Translations under genes and position numbers: made by a program
The notes under the pieces: generated by a model
Database searches by the model: none
What the model saw: only the letters and a program-made list of their open reading frames with translations
What the model was told of the DNA's origin: nothing
Shown here: piece after piece, positions 43,841 through 54,271 of the stretch
How positions within the stretch are numbered: the first letter of the stretch is position 1
Layout: each line of letters begins with the position of its first letter
Assembly: GCA_049315825.1 (NCBI GenBank)
Contig: JBMOJK010000006.1
Span: 1-63,507 of the forward strand
Source: JBMOJK01 sp049315825
GTDB lineage: Bacteria; Patescibacteriota; Gracilibacteria; BD1-5; UBA2023
DNA: 63,507 nucleotides
Direction of reading: 5' to 3'

Positions 43841-44941
43841 GTGAAAAGTCTCATTTCTTTCTATATCGAATATCAGCTCCAGATTCTCATCATCTGTGGG
43901 CTTATTATTGCGTTTGTGCTTTGGAAAATCCCGGTAGTTCGAAAGATCTCGGGATTCTTCGCTAGTCTTTCCAATCGCATGATCGCACTCCTCATGCTCT
44001 TGATCATATTGCCGATCGTAGGATATGGATTGTATTTTGTGTTTGGACTCAATATTGGGACGGTAGAAGTAAAGATCACAGGTGGATCGGATGTACTTGT
44101 TTCGATTAAGCGAGCGGATGTGAGCGTGGTTGAAAAGGCGTGCGGTGACCTGTGTGTATTTACGGGTGTCCCCGCTGGATCATATACCATCGTATACAGC
44201 GGAAATGGGATCGAGGAAACCCGAGAAGCCATCCAGATAGGACGCGGGGAAATCGTACAGAAATCATTTACTCCTGTTGGAAAAATCGTGCTTGTTCCTA
44301 CTGACAAGACCCCTATCAATCAAAGTAGCAATCCTAACTCCCCTCTTACGTTTGCTTGAGCATTTCGGGGAAAAGAATACGGACTGAGCGAGAAACCATT
44401 CGGATTTTATGATGCAACGAGCAGTGGACAGGTGCGCCTCTACGAAGGAAAATCTATCACTGCATACCTTACCGGCTCGATCCAGTACGGGTATTTTGTA
44501 ACGAATACCTCTGATAAATACATCCACATACTCGATCTCGCAAGCCTGAAGACCTACGATCTTCCTGCTCCAGACGAGACTCCAGTACTCAGTGTCAAAT
44601 CGATCGGAAAGGCAGATAATCTCCTGATAGAAACACTCGACGGTGTATGGCTTCTAGATCTCGTACGGATGAATACAACAGAGGTAAAACTCTACGATGA
44701 TCTCGCGATGAGCGCACGGGGAACACTTATCGGGCTTGTTCGATCAGGAAGTGATACAAAACGCTCACTCCTTAATGTCACAGATCGCTCTGGTGATGTT
44801 CTCATCGATACAACACGCACAGATAGCAAGCGTGTCTTGATCGAAGGACTTGATGCGATCAAACACATCCATACAGTCGCCGGAAAATTCATGGTCGAGT
44901 ACACGAGTGGCGAATGGTCAAATCTTACCGGAATACAATAA
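43841..44941 (+). CDS. PEGA-domain membrane protein with beta-propeller-like exterior
   Basis: 366 residues from GTG 43841 (another GTG at 43814 adds nine residues) to TAA 44939-44941, with a UGA glycine after PLTFA. Two N-terminal transmembrane helices (QILIICGLIIAFVLWKIP and MIALLMLLIILPIVGYGLYF) precede a PEGA-like domain (GTVEVKITGGSDVLVSIKR, then FTGVPAGSYTIVYSG). The remaining 190 residues are beta-rich. The stop overlaps the flippase start (TAATG), so a role together with the flippase in surface polysaccharide or wall assembly is suggested by context. Confidence 0.65.
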
Positions 44942-46494
44942 TGGCAACCAAAAAAGTTTACTGGAATACGATCGCACAGATCGGAGGAAAAATCTCAACA
45001 GCACTTATCTCGATCTTCCTCATCAAGATCCTGACGAACTACCTTGATCTTGCGGGATATGGACTCTACTCCAAGATCTATAACTACCTCTCGATCTTCT
45101 CAGTGATCGCGGATCTCGGGCTCTACACAGTCACAGTTCGTGAGATTTCGGCGCATAAGGACGATCCAGAAAAGGTTCGAAATATCGCAGGAAATATCCT
45201 CACGCTGCGCACCGGGATGGGACTTGCGATCATCGCACTCTCACTCGGGATGGGACTCGTGCTTCCAGGATATGACTCGAAGGTCGCCCTCACAGGGATC
45301 TTGATCGCAGGGATTTTCACCCTATTCGGACTCATGAATAGTTCGATCATGTCGATGCTCCAGGCATATCTCAAGACGGAGTTCTCGTTCTTCTCAACGA
45401 CCGTCGGGAAAATCGTAAATCTCCTCGGAGTGATGGCGGTCGTGTTCGTGCTTTTGCCGAAGCCGTTTCCGGTGGGTGGATCATTTCCGTATGAGGATCT
45501 TGCATTTACCCTCGTGATGATCGCAGGACTCCTCGGAAATATCGTGATGACGGCGATGGTGTATTTTTATAGCCTGAAGGTTGAGCGAGTTGGGTTCCGG
45601 TTTGATCCGGTGTTCATGAAGTCGATCCTGAAGTCTTCCCTTCCGTATGGACTTGCACTGTTTCTCAATGTGGTGTATTTCAAGGTAGATGTCATCCTAC
45701 TCTCGATCCTCGAGCCTGCAGAGACAGCGGATCGTGTGATCGCACTCTACGGGGTGCCAATGAAGATCGTCGAGGTTGGGATGATGTTCGGGACGGTGTT
45801 TCTGAACTCTATGCTCCCGCTTTTTACCGCGGAGATCGCTTCACCGAAGACCCTGCTTCCACTGATCCGAAAGGCATATAAACTCCTTCTCTTCTTCGGA
45901 ACTGGGATCGCGGTATTCATCGCGAGTAAGCCTGCGGAGATACTGACTTTCATCGCGAACAAATCCTACCTCGAACCGATCGCGGGATATACTTCGGCAG
46001 ATGCACTAGTGATCGTGAGTTATATTTTCTTGTTTTATTTCATCTCGTCGCTGTTCACATATCTGCTCGTGGCAAGCTCGCATCAGTCGAGACTTCTCAA
46101 GATCAATGCGATCGTGACCGTCGTGAATCTCGTCGGGAATCTCATCATCATCCCCTACTATTCATTCGTCGGATCTGCGATAGTAACGCTTGCTTGTCAG
46201 ATACTGCTTTTCGCACAGACCGCCTACGCGACACGAGACATCGTGAAGTTTGATTTCTCACCGAAGACAACGGGTGCGGTGGTACTCGGAGTGGTTGCAG
46301 CATTCGCTATGATGAAACTCACAGACAGTGTGATCACGCGAACGACTGAGCATTTCCTTGGAAATGGCTTTGTCGCAAACTTCGCGGAACTCAGCGTCGC
46401 GGCAGTGCTTTTCACGCTCATCTACGCGGGGATCGTATTCGGACTTGATCGCACGATGGCAAAACTTAAAATGAGCCCATGACAAAATTCATAG
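44941..46494 (+). CDS. Lipid-linked oligosaccharide flippase (MATE/Wzx/MurJ superfamily)
   Basis: 517 residues from ATG 44941 to TAG 46492-46494. About fourteen transmembrane helices; N-terminus (YWNTIAQIGGKISTALISIF, then FLIKILTNYLDLAGYGLYSK) is typical of polysaccharide-export flippases. The TGA at 46480-46482 looks like a stop overlapping the next ATG but must be glycine here, adding GQNS before the TAG, so the overlap with the polymerase gene is 16 bases. It moves a lipid-linked sugar precursor across the membrane; whether for peptidoglycan or surface glycan cannot be decided. Confidence 0.85.
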
Positions 46495-47885
46495 ATATCA
46501 AGACACTCGACTACATCGAGAAGGCGAATTTCAAAAATCGCTCTTTTGAAGAATGGCTTGAAGAAGTGAAGGATTACCAGGTATCGGATAGCGGAGAAAT
46601 CCGTGCGATCGAGAAGGCGCACTTCTCACTGGAGCGTGCGAGCGAAGACCGCGTAGACGGGACGCAGCGAGCACTCGAGATGGACCAGCGACTCCTCATC
46701 GTCCTCGCCGAGATGGAACATCGCGGTGTCTACGTAGAGAAATCCCTCCTCGCGGATATCTCCGAAGAACTCGCGATCAAGGCTAAAGCTCTCGAGATAG
46801 AAATGCGTGAACTCGTTGGTGAATCGTTCAATCCCCTCTCCGCGAAGCAAGTCCAGTACATCCTCTACGAGAAACTCAAGATCCCCGCAGGGAAGAAGAT
46901 CAAGACTGGATTCTCTGTCGACTCAGAAACCCTCGAAGAGATCGGAAAGACCTATGAGATCGCGAACATGATCCTTGCCTACCGTAGCTACGAGAAGCTC
47001 CGCAGCACCTACGCCGAAGGTCTCCAGAAAGAAATCAACCACGTCACGAAGCGCATCCATACGACCTACCGCGAAACCGTCGCGAGCACCGGTCGACTCT
47101 CGAGCGAAAATCCAAACCTCCAGAACATCCCGATGGGAAGTGGATTTGCAGCGCAGATCAAGTCAGCATTCCGACCTCAAGAGAGTGATTGGACGTTTGT
47201 AGTAGCGGACTATTCGCAGGTCGAGCTTCGAATACTCGCGATGCTCTCAGGAGACGAACACCTCACGGAGGCATTCGAGATCGGAGAAGACATCCATATG
47301 CGAACGGCAAGATTCTTGTTCCCGACGAGTGAGACGATCTCGAGCGAACAACGACGCATCGCGAAGTCGGTGAATTTTGGAGTTATCTACGGGATCACGG
47401 GATTCGGACTCTCGAAGATGATCAAAGCAAGCCCCAAAGAAGCCACACTCTATATAGACACATTCTTTGCAAAATACCCACAGGTAAAGGCTTACTACAG
47501 AGACCTCCTCGACAATGCTCGACTCACTGGGTACGTAGAGACGTATTTCGGGCGACGACGATATATCAAGGGCCTCACGGACGCGAACTCGATGATGCGG
47601 GCAGGAGCTGAGCGCGAAGCGATGAATATGCCGATCCAGGGAACCTGAGCGGACGTTGTGAAACTCGCGATGATCGAGATCACCAAGCGGCTCAAGGTCA
47701 CGCCACACCTCGGTCACCTCATCATGCAAGTCCACGACGAACTCGTATTCGAGTGCCCTAAGGTACACGCCGCAGAACTCGAGAGCATGGTCCGTGAAGT
47801 CATGGAAGGAGTATTTCCTCATCCACGCGTAAAACTCAAGGTCGATATCCATAGCGGAGACGACTGGAGCAGTGCGAAGGGATAG
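46479..47885 (+). CDS. polA: Family A DNA polymerase, polymerase domain only
   Basis: 468 residues from ATG 46479 to TAG. It keeps only the thumb-palm-fingers region: RLLIVLAEMEHRGV, TASTGRLSSENPNLQNIP-like segment (VASTGRLSSENPNLQNIP), motif A VADYSQVELR (catalytic D244), motif B RRIAKSVNFGVIYG, and motif C VHDELV (D420, E421). The UGA at 47646-47648 is the Gly after IQGT, where the family has Ala or Gly. Both the 5'-3' exonuclease and the 3'-5' proofreading domains are absent (E. coli Pol I has 928 residues). Likely gap filling in repair, with exonuclease functions supplied elsewhere or lost. Confidence 0.92.
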
Positions 47886-47895
47886 ATTGCATCAC

Positions 47896-48546
47896 ATGAC
47901 TCAAAAATCCGAAGCCGAATACCTCGTAGATACGATTCGTATCTATAACGAGTGAGCGAAGGTGTTCAGCGAAAATATCACAGAAACGGACGAATATCTG
48001 CCCTATTACGAGCAGTTTTTGAAGGTGATCCCAGGAAGGCGAATCGTAGACCTGGGATGTGGCTCGGGGCGAGATGTACGGTATTTCAGAGAAGCGGGAT
48101 ACGATGCTATTGGAGTAGATATCAGCAGTGGCCTCGTCGATCTCTGTAAGTGAGACAACATAATCCAGGAGAATGTTATACTCGGGGATATCATACATGC
48201 AGATGAGATATTTGAGCTCGCAAGTGTGGATGGCATCTGGATGAGTGCCTCGATCGTACACATGAGCAAGGAACTCGGGGCACAGGTCATAAAGCGCGCT
48301 CACAACATCCTCACTCCACATGGATGCATGTTTGTATCTGTGAAGCATCGACGAGTCGGCGAAGCGCAGGAAACAATCAAAGAAAGCCGAAGTATACCAG
48401 GAGCCTACAAACGCTACGTGTACTACAGTGAAGAAGAAATCCGAACTCTCTTCATGGAAAATGGACTCACAATAGTATGGTCAGAACACAAGATTTCTAC
48501 GAATTGAGGAGATGACTGGTTTGTGGTAGTTGGAGTGAAAAGCTAA
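47896..48546 (+). CDS. SAM-dependent methyltransferase (class I)
   Basis: 216 residues from ATG 47896 to TAA 48544-48546, with UGA glycines near residues 20, 84 and 202. Motif I is RIVDLGCGSGRDVRYF, motif II IGVDISSGLVDL, and motif post-I/IV VDGIWMSASIVHM, with a C-terminal YSEEEIRTLFMENG. This is the UbiE/small-molecule methyltransferase fold; the substrate is unknown. It starts 10 bases after the polymerase stop. Confidence 0.85.
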
Positions 48547-48604
48547 TCAAATAGTTTTTCCAATATACACTTGGATACATGCGGGCATTCTGTATAATCC
48601 AGCC

Positions 48605-48958
48605 ATGTCAACAACCTCATCCCGCAGAGACGAAGTGCTTTTTGGACTTCTTGCTCCTGTTATACAAAATATTTCCCGTGAACACATCGAAGGATTCGGT
48701 CGTGTAAACCTGGTGCGATGCGCTCTTTCGATGGATGGAGCGTATTTGGATTGCTTCATCATTTCGGAGACGAATGGTGTCGCATGCGCGAAGGCACTTC
48801 GAGATTTCGAGCCGATCGTGAAGAAAACAGTTGCTCAAGCGAAAATCCTCGGGAAGATGCCAAAGATCCGATTTAAGCATGATACCAAGCAAACAGCAAC
48901 AGCATCAGTAGAAGATATCCTTCGAGAAATAGAGTCGAAATATGATCTCAGCATCTAA
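48605..48958 (+). CDS. rbfA: Ribosome-binding factor A
   Basis: 117 residues from ATG 48605 to TAA. KH-type fold with VNLVRCALSMDGAYLDCFII, then CAKALRDFEPIVKKTVAQA and GKMPKIRFKHDT...VEDILREIESK, matching RbfA (central beta-strand pair, P-x-hydrophobic-x-F strand, final helix). RbfA binds the 30S subunit and aids late 16S rRNA maturation. It lies in front of the FtsQ-like gene and overlaps it by 17 bases. Length is normal. Confidence 0.75.
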   Translation: MSTTSSRRDEVLFGLLAPVIQNISREHIEGFGRVNLVRCALSMDGAYLDCFIISETNGVACAKALRDFEPIVKKTVAQAKILGKMPKIRFKHDTKQTATASVEDILREIESKYDLSI

Positions 48959-49958
48959 AATCAAACGCTGGTATCGTGGAATCGTTCGCAATATTTCTAA
49001 CAGAAAATTTCGCGAATCTGCCGCCAAAGAACGCTCCCAGAAATTCCTCTTTGAGAACAATCGTAAAAGTTCTCCGAGTTTTTTTGAGATCTATCAGAAG
49101 GCTCGTCGTGGTGCATATTTCAGGCCGATCTACTCTGCATTTAACAAGAACCAAAGTCAGTTCAAGATCGCATTCAGCGTGGTAGGATTTCTCCTCGTAT
49201 TTCTCACCGGATACATCACGCTGCTTTCTCCATATTTTCGTATCTCGCCCAATCGTGTGATCATCGAGCGCGGGCAAACAGATGAATTTTCTGATGTAAA
49301 TATTGCCTACAAGGCGATCGAAGATATCTACGGACAATCGCTCTGGTTTGTTTCGGCCACAGAAGTAAGAGCCGCAATCCAAAATCTCGAGAAGAATATC
49401 GAAAAGGTCAGCGTACAACGCAACTATCCAAACGGTCTTAAGATCATTATTGAGTCATTTGCACCGAGCTTCTCAGTCAAATTCCATGGACTTGGTCGTC
49501 AATTCTTGCTCACAGCAAACGGGGTGCTCATCCCAGATAACACAAAACGCACTGATCTTCCGACCATGAGTATCTATTCAACCGAGCTCATGGAATCCGC
49601 ATTTCTTGACTACAAAGAAGCAATCTCCCCTGCTCGAATGAAGCGCATACTCGCACTCACAAATGCCTTCAAGGAAGAATTCCCAAAGGTGAGCCTCGTT
49701 TCACTTACCTATTACAAAACTGAGAACGAGATACATCTTTTCTTGGAAAATGGGACACGGATCATCTTCTTGCTCGATGATACCCTGGAGAAGGAACTTC
49801 AGGCGCTCAAGATTACTGAAGGAAATACGCCTGGACTGCTTTCTGGCGGAGAGTATCTCTATATAGATACTCGAATTATTGGGAAGATTTTCATCTGTAA
49901 AGACAAGGTGCTCTGTACTAAGAATCTCGATAAAATATATGGAAACTCCTCTCGTTAG
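48942..49958 (+). CDS. FtsQ/DivIB-like POTRA cell-division protein
   Basis: 338 residues from ATG 48942 to TAG; no UGA. A basic cytoplasmic N-terminus (about 95 residues) leads into one transmembrane helix (FKIAFSVVGFLLVFLTGYITLL). A POTRA-like domain follows (RISPNRVIIERGQTDEFSDVNI, with NIEKVSVQRNYPNGLKIIIESFAPS as the conserved strand pair), then a beta domain. This topology matches FtsQ, which links early and late divisome proteins. It overlaps rbfA by 17 bases and the next gene by 20 bases. Confidence 0.75.
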   Translation: MISASKIKRWYRGIVRNISNRKFRESAAKERSQKFLFENNRKSSPSFFEIYQKARRGAYFRPIYSAFNKNQSQFKIAFSVVGFLLVFLTGYITLLSPYFRISPNRVIIERGQTDEFSDVNIAYKAIEDIYGQSLWFVSATEVRAAIQNLEKNIEKVSVQRNYPNGLKIIIESFAPSFSVKFHGLGRQFLLTANGVLIPDNTKRTDLPTMSIYSTELMESAFLDYKEAISPARMKRILALTNAFKEEFPKVSLVSLTYYKTENEIHLFLENGTRIIFLLDDTLEKELQALKITEGNTPGLLSGGEYLYIDTRIIGKIFICKDKVLCTKNLDKIYGNSSR

Positions 49959-50388
49959 TCTCCCGTATGGGATGAAAAGTATTTGGCAGGTAGTGTATTT
50001 CGAGAAAGAGCTCATCTTGCTCGGTGGAATTGTGCTACTGATCGGGATTATCATCCTCTACAGATCATGGAGACGAGCTGAGATCGAAGCTCCGGTCGTG
50101 ACAACCAAGCCATCGCAGACAAACTGGCAAGCACGATACAAGACTCTTAATCCGTCCAATGATGACTTTGCAGGACGGGTAGAATCTCTCTTGATCGAAT
50201 ACGTCTTCGAAGTGCACCACATCGCACTCCAATCTTCTCTTACCACAGAAGAAAAAACACAACTCCTCCACGAACCTGACATCGTAGAATGTCTGCGACT
50301 CTCACGAGATATTCGATACGCCGCTGCCGATAAAGTCGCCACTCACATCGATACACTCGATCAAATAGCCCAACGTATTTTCAAATAA
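49939..50388 (+). CDS. Single-pass membrane protein of the VWA cluster (DUF4381-like)
   Basis: 149 residues from ATG 49939 to TAA 50386-50388. A hydrophobic helix (LILLGGIVLLIGIIILY) is followed by a helical domain. Its position, directly before two von Willebrand proteins with a TAATG overlap, and its size match the small DUF4381-type protein of Bat/MoxR operons. Sequence identity to that family is not obvious. No UGA. Confidence 0.55.
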   Translation: METPLVSLPYGMKSIWQVVYFEKELILLGGIVLLIGIIILYRSWRRAEIEAPVVTTKPSQTNWQARYKTLNPSNDDFAGRVESLLIEYVFEVHHIALQSSLTTEEKTQLLHEPDIVECLRLSRDIRYAAADKVATHIDTLDQIAQRIFK

Positions 50389-51410
50389 TGCGCGTACTGT
50401 TTTTCGCTCCTGAATTTCTTATCACGATGACAGCAGTCATGGCGTGGATAGGAGGAATTGTGTACGAAAAACAGCTTGCGATATATCTACGAACCAAGAC
50501 ACAAACTGGCAACACCCCCACTCGAAATCGTTGGATTCGTGGGATATTGGGATCACTTTGTATCGTGTTCATCGCCGTTGGATTGAGCGATCCTCGCATC
50601 GTAGAGTCTCATGTCGATACCACTAAAAATGGGATCGACATCGCGCTAGTGTTGGATATCTCCAAGAGCATGCTCGCAGAAGATATCACCCCGAATCGTA
50701 TCGGTGCAGCTAAGCAGTCGATCACGCGATTCATTGAAGCTCGCAAGAACGATCGGATTGCTCTCAATATTTTTGCGGGGAAACCATTTCTCCTGTCGCC
50801 ACTGAGCTTTGATACTGCGGCACTGGTTTCTATCGTACAATCCATCGGAGTCGATACGATCAAACAGGAAATCCCTGGGTTTTCTGGAACTGCGATCTGA
50901 GATGCACTCATCCTCGCGGTAGAAAGCCTACAAAACGATCCTACCCGCGAGAAGATCATCATCCTCCTCACAGACGGCGAGGCTAATCTCGGGATAGATC
51001 CGAAGGCAAGCGCACTCTATGCCAAAGAAAAGAACGTCAGTATCTATACAATAGGTCTCTGAAATCCGAAAGGAACAGAGCTCTATACAACCAGCCCTGC
51101 TGGCAATCGAGAGTATTTTCTTGATGAAAAAACTGGGAAGCCGCTCATCGCAACAATCGATGAAAAACTTCTCACGTATATAGCCCAGAGTACTGGTGGA
51201 ACATACACCAATGCTATGGATTCGTCTGCGTTGAGTAAAATTTTCGAAAAGCTTTCACATCTTCGCGTTCGCCCCATCGAACAAAGCACGCCCGAAGTCT
51301 CAAGCACACCCCTTGAACAATACGCATTTCTATTCGCAATCTTGTGTCTGGGTGGACTGTTATACCTGGAAAGAAAGCGACTTGATTCCTGACTAGGATC
51401 GGCATGTTAG
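50388..51410 (+). CDS. Von Willebrand factor A membrane protein, BatA-like
   Basis: 340 residues from ATG 50388 to TAG 51408-51410, with UGA glycines at 50898, 51060 and 51390. A hydrophobic pair flanks the VWA domain: N-terminal helices at residues 7-24 and 49-66, and a C-terminal helix (YAFLFAILCLGGLLYL). MIDAS motif: LVLDISKSM (DxSxS), FSGTAIGDAL (its Gly is UGA), and ILLTDGE. This matches BatA of Bat operons, membrane proteins linked to MoxR chaperone ATPases and envelope stress. No MoxR gene is in the window. Confidence 0.8.
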
Positions 51411-52342
51411 TGAGTATTTTTGTTGGGATCATAGCTTTGATCTATGCAGGATATCTGCTCTTTCTCAAGCGCAAACCGCACATCGATCCACAGAGTAAAA
51501 ATTATGTGATCGTCCGAGTTTTATACCTCGCAAAACGTATATCAATATTGGTGGGATGTGTGCTTTTGACCGGACTATCGGTCTGGATGGTGGTTCATTA
51601 TTCGGGTAATACATTTCCTACAGGATCGAAGATCGTCATCCTTGTGGACGTCTCAAAAAGCATGCTCACACAAGATATGTCGGTCCAGTGATCCGTCATG
51701 AGTCGTCTCGATGCTGCCAAGATCCGATCCTCACAGCTCATAGAGAAGTTCCCGGGGCATCCGGTTTCCATCGAAGCTTTTGCAGGAGAAAGTCGCATCG
51801 TTACACCATTTACCCTCGATACACAGAAGCTACATGAAGCCCTTGGGATGCTCTCACCCGACATCGTAAGCACTGGGGGGTCTGATATCGTAGACGCTGT
51901 GAATAACGCCTTTACAAGATTCGAGACTCGTGAAGCTGGGACGATCATCCCCATGAGTGATGGAGATGACAGGCCTGTCGATCTCACTGCCCTGCATTCT
52001 GCAGTGCGAACCTATCCAAATATCCGTGTCGTGAGTATCGGGATCGGTGGCTCAGAACTTGCGCCGATGATCGTTGGGCACGATATCCTTGGCAATATTC
52101 AGTACAAAACCTTCGAGGGGAAAATCCTCCAAACCAAACTCGAAGCCGACAACCTCAAGGATATAGCCAAGCTTACATGAGGTGAATACATGGATTTTGA
52201 TGATGGCGTAAATATCTCAGACACACTCTGATCAGGCGGTGAAATATCGAAATACAGTTTTTTACAGATTGCGCTAAAATTCGCAGGAATCCTCATCATC
52301 GTTGGACTCATTCTCCCCTATCGTAAAAGATGAAAAAACTAA
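51404..52342 (+). CDS. Von Willebrand factor A membrane protein, BatB-like
   Basis: 312 residues from ATG 51404 to TAA 52340-52342. N-terminal helices (FVGIIALIYAGYLLFL and ISILVGCVLLTGLSVWMVV), VWA domain with ILVDVSKSM, TGGSDIVDAV and PMSDGDD, and a C-terminal helix (ALKFAGILIIVGLILPY). The TGA at 52331-52333 is glycine, so the protein ends GKN beyond the overlapping ATG of the next gene. The third MIDAS element reads SDGD. It overlaps batA by 7 bases. Confidence 0.78.
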
Positions 52343-53250
52343 TCCTACCGTTCTTGATCATCCTCTTGCTGGTTGCAGGGGTTTTTCGAGCTGGGATTTT
52401 GAACATACTTCCTGCTTCATGGCTGGTATTTATCTCGCATACATCCATCCTGGATCGTTCTGATCAGAATATACTTGCGACAGATCTTTATCATCAAGGA
52501 GAAATATCCCACGCTCAATCACTCTGGGAATCAGTTTCTAGCTCAGGAATCAGAGACACATTCTCTCGGGATGCATATTTCAATCTTGGAAATCTTGCAT
52601 ACGAATCTGCTGGGGAACAAAAAAAGGTCGATGATCAGATAGTACATTTACTCGAAGCAAAAACTCACTACGAGAAGTCTCTCGAAATCGAACAAACCCC
52701 AGATGCAAAGGCAAATCTCGAAGTGGTGATCAGGTTACTGGAGCAACTACAAAAGAAGCAAGAAGAGGAAAAAAAGTCAGAGCCGAAAAATACTTCATCC
52801 GAGGATACCCCAGAACAGTCGAGCGGATCGGGAAGTTCACAAGATTCTACCGGAAAATCTGAGTCATCGCAGCAGTGAACAGGATCATGATCTCAAACCT
52901 CAGATACCAACTCATGATCTCAAACTGGAACTTGAGGAACATGAACATGAACATGAAGTGATCTCACGAAGGATTCCAAGAAAGGAGGATTCACCAATCA
53001 ATGACAAACACAAGGACTTGGTCGGGATTTTGGAACGAGCACCTGAGCGAGCCTCACTCCATCGGAGCGAGCACAGCTCGACGATACCCTTGCTCGCATC
53101 CGCGATCTTCAACAAAAGCGCGGTGAATACACACGACCCGACGGTACAAAAACCCCCGATCAGTGACAGTGACTCTTCGAGCAATTCCTCAGAAATGATC
53201 CACTTTTCCAAGATATCCAAAATGGATGAATACAAAAAAGAGACTGGTAA
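52330..53250 (+). CDS. Membrane-anchored TPR-type protein, BatC-like, with Gly/Thr/Ser-rich linker
   Basis: 306 residues from ATG 52330 to TAA 53248-53250. An N-terminal helix (LILPFLIILLLVAGVF) is followed by two TPR-like units (ATDLYHQGEISHAQSLWESV; YFNLGNLAYESAG...EAKTHYEKSLEI), an acidic Lys/Glu stretch and a low-complexity linker rich in Gly, Thr, Ser and Gln, where 12 glycines are UGA. The C-terminus (LTPSERAQLDDTLARIRDLQ, then LFEQFLRNDPLFQDI) is helical. Same order as BatC in Bat operons. Under the standard code it would stop at 52878. Confidence 0.7.
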
Positions 53251-53262
53251 GGTCTCTTTTTA
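53237..53262. terminator. Terminator between convergent genes
   Basis: AAAAGAGAC pairs with GTCTCTTTT around TGGTAAG; the batC-like stop codon is in the loop. The leftward gene 53276-54145 ends 14 bases to the right. Confidence 0.7.
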
Positions 53263-53275
53263 AATAAGATGTTGT

Positions 53276-54145
53276 TTACTTTTTATTAAATATAAAAGTA
53301 ATTTTTTCGGTATCTGAAGGTACTGGGAAGTACTCATTTGCTTGTGAATGCTCTTTGTACCAAAGTTTTCTAGACTCTGTTATATCACTCACTGTTCAAT
53401 CTAACGATGTAAGAATGATGGCACTAGTGTAGCATGTTCGTTGTGATAAACATCGAACGAGTTCATTGTTAACAAACAATACCCCACTTCAATTTCAAGA
53501 GCTACTTGCATAATTTGAAACAATTTTGATGTTTTTTGCACGAGTCTTTCAGTGCCTTGGAACAAAAATCTGCGTACCCACAGGGTATTGGACGCGGTAT
53601 GTTACTTCACTAGATATATCCGGTATAAAGTCTTTAATGTATCTGTCCGCCTGAGTAGCGCAGTAGATAGACACATGAGCCTCTTCTCAGGAAGAAATCT
53701 TAAATGTATTTATAGAAAATTTTTCATATTTTCATTGTATAAATCCACCCTGAAGGGTTCTTTTAACTCAAAAAATCCTATCATTCTGCGAATGCGTTAT
53801 ATCAGGAATGTATGCGCTATTTTGAGTTGTCTTCGCATCTTTTTTCTGACTTATACACAAATACTCAAACTGGGTCGATTCTTGAATAAAACCACTTCAA
53901 GATATACCTGGAAGATGAATAATTCACCCGCTTCATTGATATGATGAATAGTATGCATCCCATGAGATTTCATTGAATCAAAGCATTGTTTGCCCAGTTT
54001 GCACCGTTCTATTGAATGGATTTGCATTTGTGTCTATAAGCACAGGAAGACTTAGTTCGTACCTTGAACTAGCAAATACACTTTGCATCATTCAAACAAA
54101 AAGAGCGAGCGTTAGAATGTTTATTAGAACAGGACGCAGCATCAT
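53276..54145 (-). CDS. Secreted protein, extremely UGA-rich, unknown
   Basis: 289 residues from ATG 54145 (ATG also at 54142) to TAA 53276-53278. The frame has 12 in-frame TGA codons and no other stop, and is almost invisible with the standard code. A signal peptide (LINILTLALFVGMMQSVFA) is followed by a beta-rich domain: RYELSLPVLIDTNANPFNRT, LPGISGSGFIQESTQFEYLC, GVKRTLQGGFIQGKYEKFSI, HVSIYCATQADRYIKDFIPD, and VNNELVRCLSQRTCYTSAII with paired cysteines that could form a disulphide. No family recognised. The DNA is AT-rich. It lies alone between two terminators. Confidence 0.75.
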
Positions 54146-54238
54146 AGCGTTAATTGTAAACTATTTTAAAATATGTTCATACTAATGATAATGAACCGCA
54201 AAGACAAACTAACATCTCCTAAGGCTGTAAATGAACTC

Positions 54239-54271
54239 AAGAAAACCCTGTCATAATGACCGGGTTTTCTT
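54239..54271. terminator. Terminator of the pyrH gene
   Basis: AAGAAAACCC pairs with GGGTTTTCTT around a 13-base loop containing TCATAATGA; it directly adjoins the pyrH TAA. Confidence 0.75.
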
